A stretch of 64,000 nt of DNA from Branchiostoma floridae (Eukaryota; Chordata; Leptocardii; Amphioxiformes; Branchiostomatidae): assembly GCF_000003815.2 (NCBI RefSeq), contig NC_049986.1, positions 18,347,049 through 18,411,048 on the forward strand, given 5' to 3'. This document shows, one piece after another, positions 1 through 12,100 of this stretch; the first letter of the stretch is position 1; the number at the start of each line of letters is the position of its first letter. Made by a program: the position numbers and the translations under genes. The notes beneath the pieces were generated by a model that saw only the letters and a program-made list of their open reading frames with translations, did not search any database and had not been told where the DNA came from.

Positions 1-1254
1 CTGGTTATGAATTTGGAAACAGTCAGATGTTTCAATTAACATCGTATCCTTTATCTTTTGTCAGTGACACTGAAGAGATGTGGTTGTAGAGTATGTTTTA
101 TATCCTAATAGTATGAATTGATATGCAAAAAAGCTGATGACAATTTTGTTAGTAGTTTGGTGAGACAAGACAAAGTAAATGCTAATGAGTGCATTAGCTC
201 CTTTTTTTTTTAGTTTCAGGAGCTAATATTTTGTCACATTAAGGGGGATTGAGCGCTCCCCCCTGATCTCTTCGGTACAAAAGATAACAGATGTTATCTT
301 AAACATCTGACAGTTTCCAAAATCATATCCAGTTGCTATTAGTAATTGCTATTTGGCATAACTACCTGAATGTCTAACCTCCATCAACTTATTCACAGGA
401 TTCATCTTCATCAACGTCTTATAACTTACATTCATCAGAGTTGTGTATTGGTAAGGCCACAGTCGGCATCATCAGCATCTATAATACATCAAAGGTAGTA
501 TGTCCCCAAGGTTTGATGTTGAAGTGTAGTAATAGATGCAGTGAGATAGCCTGCAGCGTGTTGTGTAGGTGTGATGGATATCACAGGCAGTGATGAAATA
601 GTGCAACAAGATTACTGCCAGGTCTTATCATGTGTATGGATTTTTTTTGTATCTGAATTCAGCATTAATCAAAGCTCAGGAAAGAATGGCAAGCTCCTAA
701 GTTTGTGAAAACGTAATGCAATATCAGATTTCACTCGCTTACTCACTATCCATTATTTGATTATTATAAAACTGACAAGTATATATTTGTCACTGACAAG
801 TCTTGCTACCGGTACCTTTACAGCCTTACAGCTTACATGTTTCATGTATTCAACATTTACAGTCAAGACATCGTAATCTTAGAATTTGTGGTATAGGCTT
901 ATATTAACCCATTTGTGTTGTAGAAAGGTGGTACATGTAACTGCATTTTTTCCGTGGTTTTAAAATTGCCTTTACATTGTAAATTGTATAATGTCAAATA
1001 AGTGTAATTTCTTGCCTTTTGAATTATTTTTCACTCTTTGAGAAAGGTTTTAGACATTGTAGATTAGTGATAATTCAGATCACCAAGTTTGCCAAGTGCT
1101 ATTAAAAATACACCAAAAAGCAGTCACTCAAGCAACTGGATATGATTTTGGAATATCCAGTTGCTTGAGTAACTGCTTTTTGGCGTATCATATTACCTGG
1201 ATGTCTAACCTTCATCGACGTATGCTAATAAAGTTCTTTGACTGATTTTTACAG
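1..1254. other. Probable intron, with a foldback element and fragments
   Basis: No coding segment is recognised upstream of the acceptor at 1254. The stretch holds fragments (about 1-80 and 285-400) that share words such as GGAAACAGTCAGATGTTT with a foldback element near 31.8 kb, plus the complete hairpin at 1112-1183. Confidence 0.5.
1112..1183. repeat. Short foldback (MITE-like) hairpin
   Basis: Two arms of about 31 bases, beginning ACCAAAAAGCAGTCACTCAA and ending TTGAGTAACTGCTTTTTGG, pair almost perfectly around a short loop. A related pair of arms lies at 31816-31930, so this is a dispersed family rather than a chance palindrome. Confidence 0.6.
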
Positions 1255-1722
1255 ATAGCAGAAGCAGTCTTCCCATACAGAGAGAACACATTATCCGCAG
1301 AAGAGCAGATTGTACAGGAAGTCCAGTACTACATCAGACAGATCCTTCAGCGTAGGGTCCACAGTGAAGAGGAAGAAGATGATGATGATGATGTAGCAGC
1401 TTCCGAGGAAGTCTCCATTCCTCTGGACATTTTGATGAAGTTCCAGGGTTTGAAGAGAGTTTGTCCTGATGTACAGAGTCTCCAGGCTGCTCTGGTGGGG
1501 TCCGATGTGAGACTTAGCCTGGATAAAACTGCTGTGGTCTGCTCCATGGACCGGGATGATGATGATGATGATGATGATGGTTGTTACAGTGTGACCTCAG
1601 AGGGTTCTGGTGGAAAGTTTGATGATGCAGAAGATGACGACACACTGCATAACTTTGACTACTGCAGAACAGACACTGGACGTTCTGCATTACCTCTGAT
1701 ATGTGAAGAGGACTGGGTATGA
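1255..1722 (+). CDS. Last exon of an unidentified acidic protein with a possible La-like winged-helix segment
   Basis: An AG acceptor (TTTTTACAG) precedes an open frame that runs to a TGA at 1720-1722, so this is a C-terminal exon of about 155 residues; the earlier exons lie outside the window or were not recognised. It has two aspartate/glutamate runs, near residues 40-49 and 100-107. Between them a segment containing IPLDILMKFQGLKRV and, further on, LSLDKTAVV resembles the second half of a La motif (pattern PLxIxxKFxxLxxL...D...L..AL..S). The aromatic YYFS-type core of a true La motif is not clear; the exon has YYIRQIL instead. I do not recognise the protein. An AATAAA at 1974-1979 fits its polyadenylation signal, and the gene converges on the kinase gene on the other strand. 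The exon is fairly sure; the La resemblance is a weak inference. Confidence 0.6.
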   Translation: MAEAVFPYRENTLSAEEQIVQEVQYYIRQILQRRVHSEEEEDDDDDVAASEEVSIPLDILMKFQGLKRVCPDVQSLQAALVGSDVRLSLDKTAVVCSMDRDDDDDDDDGCYSVTSEGSGGKFDDAEDDDTLHNFDYCRTDTGRSALPLICEEDWV

Positions 1723-1973
1723 TTTCATTGATGCGTGCCCTTAGTGTCTACATTCCTACCCTGGTAACCATACCATAGTGAGCTCTTCGCTATCGATCTC
1801 TGCATAACCATAACTTTGTGAGCTCACTGCAATCTCTACGGAGCTAAGGGTGTTTCCCTCCTACATGCCAGGGAATACTTATGGGATTGGGTTCAATTAC
1901 TTTGCTCTACGGGCTGGTATTGATTAGACAGGCCAGCTGCAAAGACAGACTATTTCTTAGTAGGTCTCTGGCC

Positions 1974-1979
1974 AATAAA
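1974..1979 (+). promoter_or_regulatory. Candidate polyadenylation signal of the 1255-1722 gene
   Basis: Canonical AATAAA 252 bases past the stop codon. Confidence 0.4.
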
Positions 1980-2206
1980 ACATCCAGATGCTGATAATAT
2001 GCTATGTAACTAAGCTACCTCCAGTTGTTAAAGAAGCTCTCGGAATAAGTCCCGTTGATTGTAAGCTTGCATATTTATGCTGGTGGAAAAAATAACTGTT
2101 AGTATTTGCATAATCATAAATCTGTAATGGTATTTTTAGTTTGAATCTGCCCCTTTTTCTATTAATATGAATCACATCTTTTCACTGTTGAAGTTTGATA
2201 GTAACG

Positions 2207-2212
2207 TTTATT
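2207..2212 (-). promoter_or_regulatory. Candidate polyadenylation signal of the kinase gene
   Basis: AATAAA on the minus strand, about 360 bases past the kinase stop codon. Confidence 0.35.
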
Positions 2213-2295
2213 AGAAATGTGTACATACCGGTACTTTTGTTTCAATCCATCATATATATACTTCATTCATATATCTCAAAACAACATCAGTGAAG

Positions 2296-2297
<2 letters not shown>

Positions 2298-2331
<34 letters not shown>
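2298..2331. repeat. (CA)n microsatellite
   Basis: About 17 uninterrupted CA units in the 3' flank shared by the two convergent genes. Confidence 0.9.
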
Positions 2332-2333
<2 letters not shown>

Positions 2334-2571
2334 GTGAAGTCTTCACACAAACCAGCCATGTAGTCACAACGCTGCCTGTCAGTTCAAGCAAAAACTGCAG
2401 CTAAAACTATGGCTCCGACAGTTCTCCGAGGCAACATTTTTTCGTCGTCCCCTTTCCAAATTTCCTTGGTTTGTTGAGTTGAACATTGTATCTTGTGACA
2501 ACGCACGAAGAAATCGTTGTGAAAACAAGTTGACCTGCATCGAAATGTTTCACGTCGAAATATGTGTGGTC

Positions 2572-2836
2572 TCAGCGTCCAAAGAGTTCCGCCCAGTAGT
2601 CCCTGTAAAACGGAGGGCGGCGAAACGCGTGTCTCTTGGCGACAGCCCTGTCGCGTGTGTGAACATCCTTGTCAACTAGAACACCGTCTTGTCTTAGAAA
2701 GTCGTGGCTGAGTATTGCAGCACACGAAGGCCTATGCTCGGGTTGTTCCTCAAGGAGTCGCAGAAGGAGATCCCCGACTGTCACAGCGCTGAACTTCAGA
2801 ATCGTCTTCCGAAGTGTGGAGAGGCGGCGGACTTTT
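2572..2836 (-). CDS. Kinase exon 3 (C-lobe end and tail)
   Basis: Acceptor CATGTTGACAG is followed by 265 bases to TGA. It encodes the C-lobe signature EEQPEHRPSCAAILSHDFL, including the HRP arginine helix, then a basic tail ending WAELFGR. Confidence 0.75.
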
Positions 2837-4217
2837 CTGTCAACATGAAATAAGACATTTCAATTGATTGTATCAATGCACAGTGATATGCGCCAGTCAA
2901 AATGAGTCGTGTGCGTTTGTCTGTGTGTGTGTGTGTGTGTGTCCGCGTGCATGCGTGTGTGTGCCCTTGGCAATTGGGCAAGATACATAGAGACAAAGCC
3001 TACGGTGATGTTATTTGAGGATATCAAAGATAATGAGATTCCTCAATACTCAAATTAATTATAAATCATACCTTTGATGATTCCTGCTTTTGATATTTCT
3101 TTCCGGAAAGGCGACGAACCCAGCGTACATCCAGAACAGTACGCAGCCCAGGGCCCAGACATCCGCCGCTGTCGTGTACCTGGGCTCCAACAGCACCTAG
3201 GGAACAAGGCGGTCTTATGGTTAGGGCTGTTGACTTAGAATATAAAGGTTTTGGGTTCAAATCCCTAGCAAGCCCCCGTGTCATGTCCTTGAGATAGGCA
3301 ATTTACACCTGGTGTGATACGCTGATCGAGCGAAGGGCGGTGATATTACCGGCTATATAAATTTAGATACAGATACAGATACGCCTATTTTCCCCACTTG
3401 ACGTAAGGCTGGAGGTCCCATGCGTATCTAATGAGAGCCACACCTAGTGCACGTTCATAAAAGAACCCTCCACACTTATCAAAAAGAGTAGGGGGCTAAT
3501 GGCGGTGTGATTTGAATGCAAACCTTACAGTCTATGGTCTTACGCAGTTTGCAGTTTTCTGCACAAAGCTGGCATGTCGCGTCTAAAGACGGTTTTACCT
3601 GTTTATGTGAAATAAGCAAACTGACAAACCTCGGGCGACACGTATCCAGGGCTGCCCCACACGGACGCCCAGACCGCCCCCTGACCAGGCTTGATGATAG
3701 CCAGCCCGAAATCCGTGATTTTTACATCCAGACTCTTCGTCAGCAAAATATTCTGAGGTTTCAAGTCACGGTGGATGATACACCGCTCGTGGAGATACTC
3801 ACAGCCCTCTACCAACTGTCGGAAGATGCGACGGATCTGCTGACTGTCCATGTACCTCTTTTCTTCTTTGAGCTGCGCCGCGTAGGAAGACAAAGCGCCC
3901 TTCTCACAGTACTCCAAGCAGATGTAAAACTGCCCGGCGGGAGTCTCTACCCAGTCCAGCATCCTCACGATTCTGTCGTGTTGTAACGAGCCGTGGATCA
4001 GGATTTCCATCTCCAGTCTTTCGAGTTGTCGGTGGTCTTGCGGCTCAGCGACTTTCACCGCGTACAGAGTGTTGTTACTCCCACCCCCTGGGACTGAGTA
4101 GACTTTGCCGAAACCGCCCTCTCCTAGGAGTTTACTAGCACCTGATTTGCTGTCACCGCTAGCTTCAACTTCTTGCTTTTTCCTTGTACATGTAATACAC
4201 TTGAGGCAGTTGAACAT
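2572..4217 (-). CDS. Ser/Thr protein kinase, complete three-exon gene (325 aa)
   Basis: Joining 4217-3630, 3196-3072 and 2836-2572 gives 978 bases, one open frame from ATG to TGA. A full protein kinase domain is visible: glycine loop GEGGFGKV (residues 32-39), catalytic Lys55 in YAVKV, a likely helix-C Glu71, HRDLKPQN at 149-156 (Asp151, Asn156; the Lys after HRDL marks Ser/Thr specificity), DFG at 169-171, SPE at 194-196 and DVWALG in the second exon. All catalytic residues are present, so activity is expected. The N-terminus, MFNCLKCITC, has three cysteines in ten residues and could be palmitoylated (inference). The C-terminal tail after the kinase fold is short and basic, with no recognised extra domain. 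An acceptor-like CAGCACAG lies 4 bases before the ATG, so an upstream non-coding exon is likely. The family is not assigned; the domain has general PLK/NEK/RIPK-like features. Confidence 0.8.
3072..3196 (-). CDS. Kinase exon 2 (residues 197-238)
   Basis: Acceptor TTGTTCCCTAG and donor GTATGA bound 125 bases encoding VLLEPRYTTAADVWALGC and onward, the helix-F region with its conserved DVW. A tRNA-derived SINE sits immediately upstream of the acceptor in the intron. Confidence 0.75.
3206..3390 (+). mobile_element. tRNA-derived SINE
   Basis: A pol III B-box-like GGGTTCAAATCCC lies at 3253-3265, preceded by a tRNA-like head (TGGTTAGGGCTGTTGACTTA) and followed by a body containing CAATTTACACCTGG and a TACAGA-rich tail. 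It lies inside the kinase intron, in the opposite orientation to the gene. Confidence 0.65.
3630..4217 (-). CDS. Kinase exon 1 (residues 1-196)
   Basis: Carries the N-lobe and catalytic loop through the SPE motif. It ends in phase 0 at GAG followed by donor GTTTGT. The frame stays open beyond the donor for only a few codons, and the next exon continues the kinase fold exactly. Confidence 0.8.
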
Positions 4218-4235
4218 CTTCCTGTGCTGACAGTT

Positions 4236-4570
4236 GTGTAATGTAATGTAGTGTGGTGTTGTGTTGTGTTGTACATAGAAACTACTTGGTAAGCTGTGTT
4301 CCAGAACACGTTTTGATGTGCTGAATGTAGTGTTGTGTTGTATTGTGTTGTGTTGTGTTGTATTGTATTGTGTTGTGTTGTATTGTATTGTGTCGTGTTA
4401 TGTTGTGTTGTGCTGTGCTGTGTTGTGTTGTGTTGTGTCGTGTTATGTTGTGTTGTGCTGTGCTGTGCTGTGTTGTGTTGTGTTGTGCTGTGCTGTGTTG
4501 TGTTGTATAGTGTTGTGTCGTGCTGTGCTGTGTTGTGTTCGTGTTGTACTTTGTTGTGTTGTACATCGAA
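4236..4570. repeat. TGTTG-type pentanucleotide repeat array
   Basis: About 300 bases of drifting TTGTG/TGTTG pentamers with TGCTG and TATTG variants, flanked on both sides by a diverged copy of the same segment (TTGTACAT..GAAACT.....GTGTTCCAGAACA). The long frames in it on either strand are low-complexity artefacts. It lies directly upstream of the kinase start. Confidence 0.85.
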
Positions 4571-4739
4571 ACTGGGCGTTTTAAGTTGTGTTCCAGAACA
4601 AATTATCACACTTCAGAAATCAGAACGCTCATAGGTGACTCGAAAGGGCTAGCCTCCATAGCAGGCCATTTTACAATTTTACAAGATAGACTTTAAATAG
4701 ATAAAATAACGTTGTCCGTCCTCTAATTGTCTTAACACT

Positions 4740-5918
4740 AGGAAAGGTACGCTTCCATGAATCAGTTTCTTTTAGCATAGTTTGCGCTACAGCATATCGA
4801 CAACCGCCCTCCGTTCTAAAGTCCACAAAATCTGGTAGATTTTAGATAGACAAAAACTATAGCGTTTGTCCTGTCATTGTATTAGCTCTAATCTATATCC
4901 TTGTCTTCTGCATTAGTTTTTCTTGTCAACCATCGTCAGCCGTACAGTATATCGGCGACGTTCTCCATTTTACAGTTCATAAGAATCTTGTGGAGTTGAA
5001 ATATATAAAAACATCATCGCCCTCTCACTGTCTGACATGATGTAACTCCACAAAAGATATCTGTCTTTGCTCATTTGCATCAGTTTTTCTTTTCAAAATG
5101 TCATCGTTTACCCTACAGTATATCGGCGACGTCCTCCATTTTATACTTGTGAAGTTTAAATAGATGAACAACACTGTCCTCTCACTATACTACATGTAAC
5201 TCTACAAACTTTTGGATCCCTCTTTTCCGCTCATCTGCATCAGTTTTTCTGTACCCTACAGTATATCGGCGACGTCCTCCAATCTACAGTCCACGAAAAT
5301 CTGATACAGTTTTAATAGATAAAGACAACTTTGTCTTATCATTGTCTTATAATTCTATATATATATCAATCCTTCTATTCTGCATCAGTTGTTTTAATCG
5401 CTGTTTTCCCTACAGTATATCAGCCATCTTACAGTTCACAAGAATTCCATTTTACAGTTCACAAGAATCTTGTGGAGTTATAATAGATAAACAAAGCGCT
5501 GTCCTCTCGTTGTCTTACATGTACACGTAACTCTACAAAAGACATCCCTCTTTTCTGCTTTCCTGCATCTGTTTTCATCTGTTTCTCGTTGACCCTACAG
5601 TATATCGGCGACGTTCTCCATTGTATAGTCCATTTTAAATTTTACACGAAAATCTGGTATACAGTTTTAATACTTAGAACAACGTTGCTGTCCTCTCATT
5701 GTCTTCACCGTATGTCATTCTCTTGTGCATCCACGTTTTTTTTTTTACACTCGACGTTTTCCCTACAGTATATCGGCGACGTCCTCCATTCTACAGTCCA
5801 GGAGAATCTGGTAGAGTTTGAATAGATGAAAACATCACTGTCCTCTCATTGTCTTAACTCTAACAATATAGCGCTCTCTTCCGCATCAGTTGTCTTTTTT
5901 TTTCAATCGCTGTTTTCG
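4740..5918 (-). repeat. Seven decayed copies of the adaptor's terminal exon end, in tandem
   Basis: The last codons, stop and 3' flank of the death-domain exon recur at spacings of about 143-185 bases. The marker TACAGTATATCGGCGACG (stop codon and final codons, read on plus) or a variant of it starts at about 4789, 4943, 5113, 5256, 5410, 5595 and 5763, besides the genuine one at 5919. The copy at 5763 still encodes LYQILLDCRMEDVADIL plus stop. The copy at 4789 is the most degenerate. The copies also share a T-rich flank with the word CATCAGTTTTTCT. Confidence 0.85.
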
Positions 5919-6115
5919 CTACAGTATATCGGCGACGTCCTCCATCTTACAATCCAGGAGAATCTGATAGAGTTTAGCGACCGTGGCGTCCGGCCGTTTG
6001 TGCCAGTCGGCCAGCATCTTCTCAGCGGGGTTACTCCTGGCCTTGTTGTGCTCCCAGAGCTGGGCAGTCTGCGGCAGGACCCCGATCCGTTCTGCTACCA
6101 GCTTCCAGTCTTTAC
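5919..6115 (-). CDS. Adaptor exon 6: death-domain helices 2-6 and stop
   Basis: Acceptor CTTCCCTCCGCAG leads into GKDWKLVAERIGVLPQTAQL and finishes KMEDVADIL with TAG at 5921-5919. The 3' end of this exon seeded the tandem array at 4740-5918. Confidence 0.8.
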
Positions 6116-9100
6116 CTGCGGAGGGAAGAACCGTGAAGAAGATTGATAGCAAAAAATTCAAAACACTGATAGATCCTTCTTTTTTTCTAAAATTACGACT
6201 GATATCTGGGACAGGGGACGATTTTGACTTCCAAGTTTTGACCCATTGCTGACGTCACACACTGATTGGGTTTACTAGCACGTTGTTCAGGCGAAAATTC
6301 AATCTTTAGTGTTGAAGAGGCATTTAACCTTTTCATGAAGTAATTTACCAAAGAACTTCCATGCTAAACCTTCGATGAAATGTGCTAGGCCCACTTTACA
6401 CTTGTTCTTTAATTTTAACTGTAGTACTATCGTCGCCAACTTATCTCGTAGTCTACTAGAGAAGTAGACAGCGGTGTATAAATTTCAAAATAAGTGTAAA
6501 GTTGTCCCAGGGTGATATGTATTTGTTCTGTAGACTGACCTGCTGATCTGGAGATGTTGAGCTCCGTAGTTAGCCGTAACCGCACGTCCCGAGGCAGGTC
6601 TTTGATCGGCAGCGTGTCCGCTAACTTCGGACCTGGTGGATGTGGAGAAATGGAGAATTCAAAGGAAAAACCCGGGAAAGTTTCAAAACTCTGTGTGGCC
6701 TAGCCTCCATAGCAGTCTTTCTGGGACTTTTTTGGGGCTCATAATACACCTTTGTTGGCCATTACTTTTTGTACTGGGTCGCTAGACTGTCGGCCCGTAC
6801 AAGCGACCCAGTACAAAAGGAAATAGGTGTATTATTGACTTCTAACCTTCCATGATAGGCGTATGATGAGCCAAAAAAGATGAAAAAGGCTTAAATAGAG
6901 AGCCTGCTATGGAGGCCTCGGAAATATCCATCTGAATTACAGACATATATTTCCTAATCTTCCTGGAGTTCTCTTCTAAAACAATACATTCATAGATGTA
7001 ATATGGATTGAAATAGGGTAACTTACAAACACAACATTTGGGGCGAAAACAGGGACGCTAACTTATCATATGTATGGCATCCATATCCCCCCAAGTTTGC
7101 AACCATACTGTAAATCACACAAAGAAGCTGACACATGAACAAATAAATGTCATAGTTGCAAAAAAACTATCAGAAAACAGACACTAGTGCGTCAGATCTA
7201 GAGTTCAAACGTCAATTTCACAGTCAAAGGAGATGTAAAGGATCAATGATAAAAAGGTGACATGTTTTGTGTTCTAGTCAATTGTTGAACTTTCGTGACC
7301 ACCTAAATTTGATTTAATAAAGAACTTTTTTTTCGACCAAATTTTTTTCCTCGCACGCTCGCAACATTTTCGGGGTGCCCAGAGGATGCAATCTACATAG
7401 TTTACTCCATATGGCCTGATATTTAAAAGATCAAACAGACCCGTGGTTCCTTTAGGCAGGTTGGCCCTGAGCGTGTCGGCCACGTCCCCCCTCTCCACCT
7501 CTCGGGCCGCCCGCGCCACTCTCCTGATGGGAACGTTCTGACAGGACGCCAGCAGCCGTAATACCGGGTACGAACCGTTCTGCTGCTCTCAACGAGGTCA
7601 AAAAGAAAGAAACAAGAAATGCTTTTTAAAAAGCTGGCTACGCAAGCTAACATAACAGTGCTGATTTAACAGCGGCGACTCTCCTGATGTCTGGCACACC
7701 GCCAGCAGCCGCAGCACCTGGTTCGGACCGTTCTGCTGCTCACAACGAGGTCAAAAAAGAAGGAAAAATTCTCACATTTGATGCCATTCAGTCTTTCCCT
7801 CTGTATGTAGGTAAGCCCCCTTTCCACTAGACTGCGATCTGCTTATTTGGTAAGTGTTTTTACAATATCAAATCTTATGTAAAAGAATACTGGATCATGG
7901 AAGAAAAGGGTGGTGGGCCACGCGAAAGTGTCACTGGTCTAAAGTTGGCCTAGGGAAACAAAATACAGCCACACCAACCTGTTCCTTCCAAAATTACACT
8001 GCCATATAATGTACTCGTAATGTCTTATGAGCAATATTGCCGTCGCTATGTTAGGTAAATTGATTTTGGAGTTTCTAAGTCTCTGGATCCACATCTATAA
8101 TTGGGTCGTTAGTGTTCAATCAACATTACGACATAAAACTTACCGTTTCCAGGCTCTTCCTCTCCTCCCCCTCGAACGGGAGTTTCTCCACTAGTCTGAA
8201 CCACTGTGACGGCGTGAAGTCGGGGAGGGAGGACAGTTTATGGCGCAGCTGCTGGGACAGGAACGTCGCCTTTTCTGGAGGAAGGACGGCATGTTTTTAT
8301 TTCACCGCGAAACCCTAGTCTCTACCAGACTCCCGCCTGGTCGAATAGTAATAGGGGACTTTGGCCAAGTTAAAAACCTAGAAGGAGTTATATTAATTAA
8401 TTGGCCTAGGAGTGAACTGTCCGGCCGGCGGATAGCTGGATAGACTGCAAAAGACTGACTGAAATGCCATGGCAACTTATTTGGCCAACTTCTTATCTTT
8501 TTACATCCAGCTGACACGTCTCCTTGGACACTAAGAACACCCTCCGGTTTAATTTGGGAATCCCGGTTTAATTTGGGACAACCTCCCATATTTCAGCAAC
8601 CTTTAACCCCAAAGGCTTAATATCGCATATGTTAGGTAACAATGAGGTTAAGAATACGTAGCAGCCATTGATGACCCCCTGGGGATTAGCCCAATTCTGC
8701 AGAATTCTGCAGAATTCTGGGAACTGGAGCCAGAATTCTGCAGAATTCTGGGAGCCTGAGCCAGAATTCTGCAGAATTCTGGGAAGCCTGAGCCAGAATT
8801 CTGCAGAATTCTGGGAAGCCTGAGCCAGAATTCTGCAGAATTCTGGGAAGCTAAGCCAGAATTCTGCAGAATTACGAGAACTGAAACCTGGTTCAGGTGT
8901 TCTCACAGTTCGCTGAAGTGAGGTTTATTGTTGACGTAGTGTATCTTGGGTGATGGTGGAATCTTTAGACATAGTCCATAGGGAACTCTTTTCTGATTAT
9001 TGGCCAGATAGACGAGGAAATTGCTCACAGTAAAATGTCAGTAGCTATCAGGAAACTATCAGTGCTAAGAAGAGGATCTGCATGGAGGGTCCGATTACGC

Positions 9101-12100
9101 TTGGTTCACGGATTCGCTCGCTCCTATTTTTTGGAAAAAAAAATAAAAACAAAAATGACCACTCAGCAAATTTTCACCATTAATGAAACCATTCATCAAC
9201 TTCCTGGTGTAGCGAATTGGCCTTTATATTATAAGCTCCTTAAAGTGTGGGTACAGGTGCTGTTACTGTACAATAATAGTGTTTTTGTACTTTTTTCAAG
9301 CTGAAAACTTTTTTTCTGTATGTTTTGGATTAGCCGTTACCTTTACCCCAACCATTTTACAATTTTTATTTTTATTTTTATTTCGCCCTTTCGCTCCATA
9401 TTTTTTATGAAAAAATCCGTGAACCAAGAAATTAAATTGGTGTGGCCTTAGGATCGTATGCGGGCAGATGTGAGTGGGATCTGTTATGTATCTGAAATTT
9501 CAGAGTCATTGTCCTTAAAATTTTCAAATACAATTTAGAGTGTCACTTGAATGGTGAAGCAATTCAATGTGCAAGTAGATCTAACCATACCTCAAACAGG
9601 CGTTTTAAAGCTTGACTACATGTCACTTGTAACTTAAAATTAAATACCAGAATCCTACATGTGTATTATGTGTTTTACTATCTTTCATTTAGCCATTTCA
9701 CCTTTCTATGTACAGCGTAATTTTTTAATGTTTAGAAAACAGCATGCGACTACTCTTTGGGCAAAATGGGTACGGATGGGTACGGATGAGGTACGGATCC
9801 TGGCAGATACCGTGGTATCCGTCAAATGCAGATGCAGAGGATTCCGCACAAATATGAACCAATCCCAGATTCTTAAAGGATAAGCCAAAATACCGAACAG
9901 ATGCGACACTGTATCAATAAAAAACACGCAAAGAATACGACGTCGTATATACAAAAAATGTACATAGATCCCTGGCTGTCAACGAACATGAAAATGCTCT
10001 TTTTGGGTCAGGAGAGCAAATTAATAGTTTTCGACAAACAAGGTGCATGTCTGATGTCGAGGAACCGTTCATCATGCAATAGAGTTGGTTCTGAGAAAAT
10101 CGGCCATTGTTTTACGAAACGTGTATTTTTTGTGAAAAATGCTGTTTTTGGCTCAGGAGATCAAATGACCATTTTTCGACAAACAATGTGTATGTCTGAT
10201 GTCGAGGAACCGTTCCGCATGCAATAAAGTTGGTTCGGAGAAAATCGGACATTGTTTCGCGAAACCTGTATTTTTTTGTGAAAAATGCTCTTTTTGGCTC
10301 AGGAGATCAAATGACCATTTTTCGACAAACAATGTGTATGTCTGATGTCGAGGAACCGTTCCACATGCAATAAAGTTGGTTCCGAGAAAATCGGCCATTG
10401 TTTTACGAAACGTGTATTTTTTGTGAAAAATGCTGTTTTTGGCTCAGGAGATCAAATGACCATTTTTCGACAAACAATGTGTATGTCTGATGTCGAGGAA
10501 CCGTTCCGCATGCAATAAAGTTGGTTCGGAGAAAATCGGACATTGTTTCGCGAAACCTGTATTTTTTTGTAAAAAATGCTCTTTTTGGCTCAGGAGATCA
10601 AATGACCATTTTTCGACAACAATGTGTATGTCTGATGTCGAGGAACCGTTCCACATGCAATAAAGTTGGTTCCGAGAAAATCGGCCATTGTTTTACGAAA
10701 CGTGTATTTTTTGTGAAAAATGCTGTTTTTGGCTCAGGAGATCAAATGACCATTTTTCGACAAACAATGTGTATGTCTGATGTCGAGGAACCGTTCCGCA
10801 TGCAATAAAGTTGGTTCGGAGAAAATCGGACATTGTTTCGCGAAACCTGTATTTTTTTGTAAAAAATGCTCTTTTTGGCTCAGGAGATCAAATGACCATT
10901 TTTCGACAAACAATGTGTATGTCTGATGTCGAGGAACCGTTCCACATGCAATAAAGTTGGTTCCGAGAAAATCGGCCATTGTTTTACGAAACGTGTATTT
11001 TTTGTGAAAAATGCTGTTTTTGGCTCAGGAGATCAAATGACCATTTTTCGACAAACAATGTGTATGTCTGATGTCGAGGAACCGTTCCACATGCAATAAA
11101 GTTGGTTCCGAGAAAATCGGACATTGTTTTACGAAACGTGTATTTTTTGTGAAAAATGCTGTTTTTGGCTCAGGAGATCAAATGACCATTTTTCGACAAA
11201 CAATGTGTATGTCTGATGTCGAGGAACCGTTCCACATGCAATAAAGTTGGTTCCGAGAAAATCGGACATTGTTTTACGAAACGTGTATTTTTTGTGAAAA
11301 ATGCTGTTTTTGGCTCAGGAGATCAAATGACCATTTTTCGACAAACAATGTGCATGTCTGATGTCGAGGAACCGTTCCGCATGCAATAAAGTTGGTTCCG
11401 AGAAAATCGGACATTGTTTCGCGAAACCTGTATTTTTTTGTGAAAAATGCTCTTTTTGGCTCAGGAGAGCAAATTACCATTTTTCGACAAACAATGTGTA
11501 TGTCTGATGTCGAGGAACTGTTCCGCATGCAATAAAGTTAGTTCCGAGAAAATCGGACATTGTTTCGCGAAACCTGTATTTTTTTGTGAAAAATGCTCTT
11601 TTTGGCTCAGGAGAGCAAATTACCATTTTTCGACAAACAATGTGTATGTCTGATGTCGAGGAACCGTTCCGCATGCAATAAAGTTGGTTCCGAGAAAATC
11701 GGACATTGTTTCGTGAAACCTGTATTTTTTGCAAAAAATGCTCTTTTTGGCTCAGGAGATCAAATGACCATTTTTCGACAAACAATGTGTATGTCTGATG
11801 TCGAGGAACCGTTCCGCATGCAATAAAGTTGGTTCCGAGAAAATCAGACATTCTCTTGCAAAACGTGTATTTTTTTTTATGAAAAATGCTCTTTTTGGCT
11901 CAGGAGAGCAAATTACCATTTTTCGACAAACAATGTGTACGTCTGATGTCGAGGAACCGTTCCGCATGCAATAAAGTTGGTTCCGAGAAAATCAGACATT
12001 CTCTTGCGAAACGTGTATTTTTTTAATGAAAAATGCTCTTTTTGGCTCAGGAGAGCAAATGACCATTTTTCGACAAACAATGTGTATGTCTTATGTCGAG

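Larger units (their letters stand above)
1980..2571. other. Convergent intergenic space
   Basis: Nothing coding is seen between the two convergent 3' ends. It contains a (CA)n run at about 2298-2331 and, on the minus strand, an AATAAA at 2212-2207 suited to the kinase gene. Confidence 0.4.

Noticed and set aside
3516-3986. 156-codon plus-strand frame
   Set aside because: Exact antisense shadow of kinase exon 1, which has complete kinase motifs on the other strand.
4282-4634. Cys/Val- or Thr/Gln/His-rich frames up to 161 codons
   Set aside because: Direct translations of a TGTTG pentanucleotide array.
7274-7440. Extension of adaptor exon 4 beyond GTCTGT
   Set aside because: The extension loses any death-fold resemblance, while splicing to exon 5 gives correct phase and the MyD88-like helix 1.
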